DNA of 64,000 nt, from assembly GCF_900172225.1 (NCBI RefSeq), contig NZ_FWFO01000004.1, positions 279,759 through 343,758 on the forward strand, read 5' to 3'. This stretch comes from Falsiruegeria litorea R37. Its GTDB lineage: Bacteria > Pseudomonadota > Alphaproteobacteria > Rhodobacterales > Rhodobacteraceae. Position numbers and translations under genes: made by a program. The notes under the pieces are model-generated. The model had not been told where the DNA came from and searched no databases. It worked only from the letters and a program-made list of their open reading frames with translations. Shown here one piece after another: positions 63,865 to 64,000 of this stretch (position 1 is its first letter; each line of letters starts with the position of its first letter).

Positions 63865-64000
63865 CAGCTGGCAACAGCCTTCATGAACCTGTCCTTGATG
63901 ACGACGGGGTCCATTGTGATGACGGGCATTTTTGCGTTGCCGCTTTCGCATTTGCTGACGATCACGGTCATCTTGCCACCGTCCAGCGCCGCCTGCAGTG
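63864..64000 (-). CDS. C-terminal end of an unidentified protein (5' part off the right edge)
   Basis: 44 residues are visible, ending GKMTVIVSKCESGNAK and then FMKAVAS before TGA at 63866-63864. The tail resembles C-termini of thiamine diphosphate enzymes of the sulfopyruvate/phosphonopyruvate decarboxylase kind, but I am not confident. It overlaps the alpha-hydroxy-acid oxidase start by one base, so the two are one operon. Together they could handle a 2-hydroxyacid to 2-oxoacid to aldehyde route. Confidence 0.45.
   Translation of the reverse strand, partial: LQAALDGGKMTVIVSKCESGNAKMPVITMDPVVIKDRFMKAVAS

Overview
The window is GC-rich, tightly packed alphaproteobacterial chromosome. Gene content points to the marine Roseobacter group (Rhodobacteraceae, Ruegeria-like): many acyl-CoA dehydrogenases, protocatechuate genes, a 2-aminobenzoyl-CoA pathway, a CO-dehydrogenase-like molybdenum hydroxylase and 4-bp ATGA/GTGA gene overlaps. 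This is inferred from protein families only. No rRNA, tRNA, CRISPR array, phage or insertion sequence was seen.

Layout. 1-2111: a copper P-type ATPase (start visible, end off the left edge) with a CueR-type promoter. 2160-2358: first copy of a dispersed structured repeat. 2364-6989: a four-gene operon (FMO, BASS transporter, epimerase, SDR) divergent from a TetR gene, with a perfect 16-bp palindrome between. 6991-8961: PPOX-like, DUF1348 and a tiny membrane ORF divergent from a second TetR, with three operator-like sites. 8983-13449: fadA-fadJ beta-oxidation pair and an AraC-type regulator. 13580-15933: YceI-like protein, cytochrome c, ECF sigma factor and membrane anti-sigma. 15984-27459: an acyclic-terpene-utilization (Atu)-like acyl-CoA carboxylase cluster with its TetR and two acyl-CoA dehydrogenases. 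27667-29944: DJ-1/PfpI, a tandem SnoaL-like protein, LysR. 30122-36139: fused 2-oxoacid dehydrogenase E1, FabD-like protein, P6C dehydrogenase and L-pipecolate oxidase (lysine/pipecolate catabolism). 36136-37799: a divergent SDR and LysR. 38051-41442: TauD-pcaC-pcaH-pcaG-BKACE operon. 41578-43867: preQ1-I riboswitch followed by queC-queD-queE-queF. 43982-53301: 2-aminobenzoyl-CoA (anthranilate) operon with MarR, divergent from kynB-kynA (tryptophan to kynurenine), with a 34-bp near-perfect palindrome between. 53488-57323: three-subunit molybdenum hydroxylase plus a MoaD-like protein. 57407-59185: a secreted hypothetical, a small zinc-ribbon membrane protein and a decayed choline dehydrogenase fragment. 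59182-63864: tcuB-tcuA with LysR, an alpha-hydroxy-acid oxidase, and the 3' end of another gene at the right edge.

Together this is a catabolic island for small organic acids, aromatics and amino acids, split into self-contained operons each next to its own regulator. The least explained material is noncoding: four intergenic copies of a repeat (two classes) in which hairpin arms differ between copies but stay complementary. The best-resolved regulatory finds are the preQ1-I riboswitch that sets the TTG start of queC and the palindrome joining tryptophan and anthranilate catabolism.
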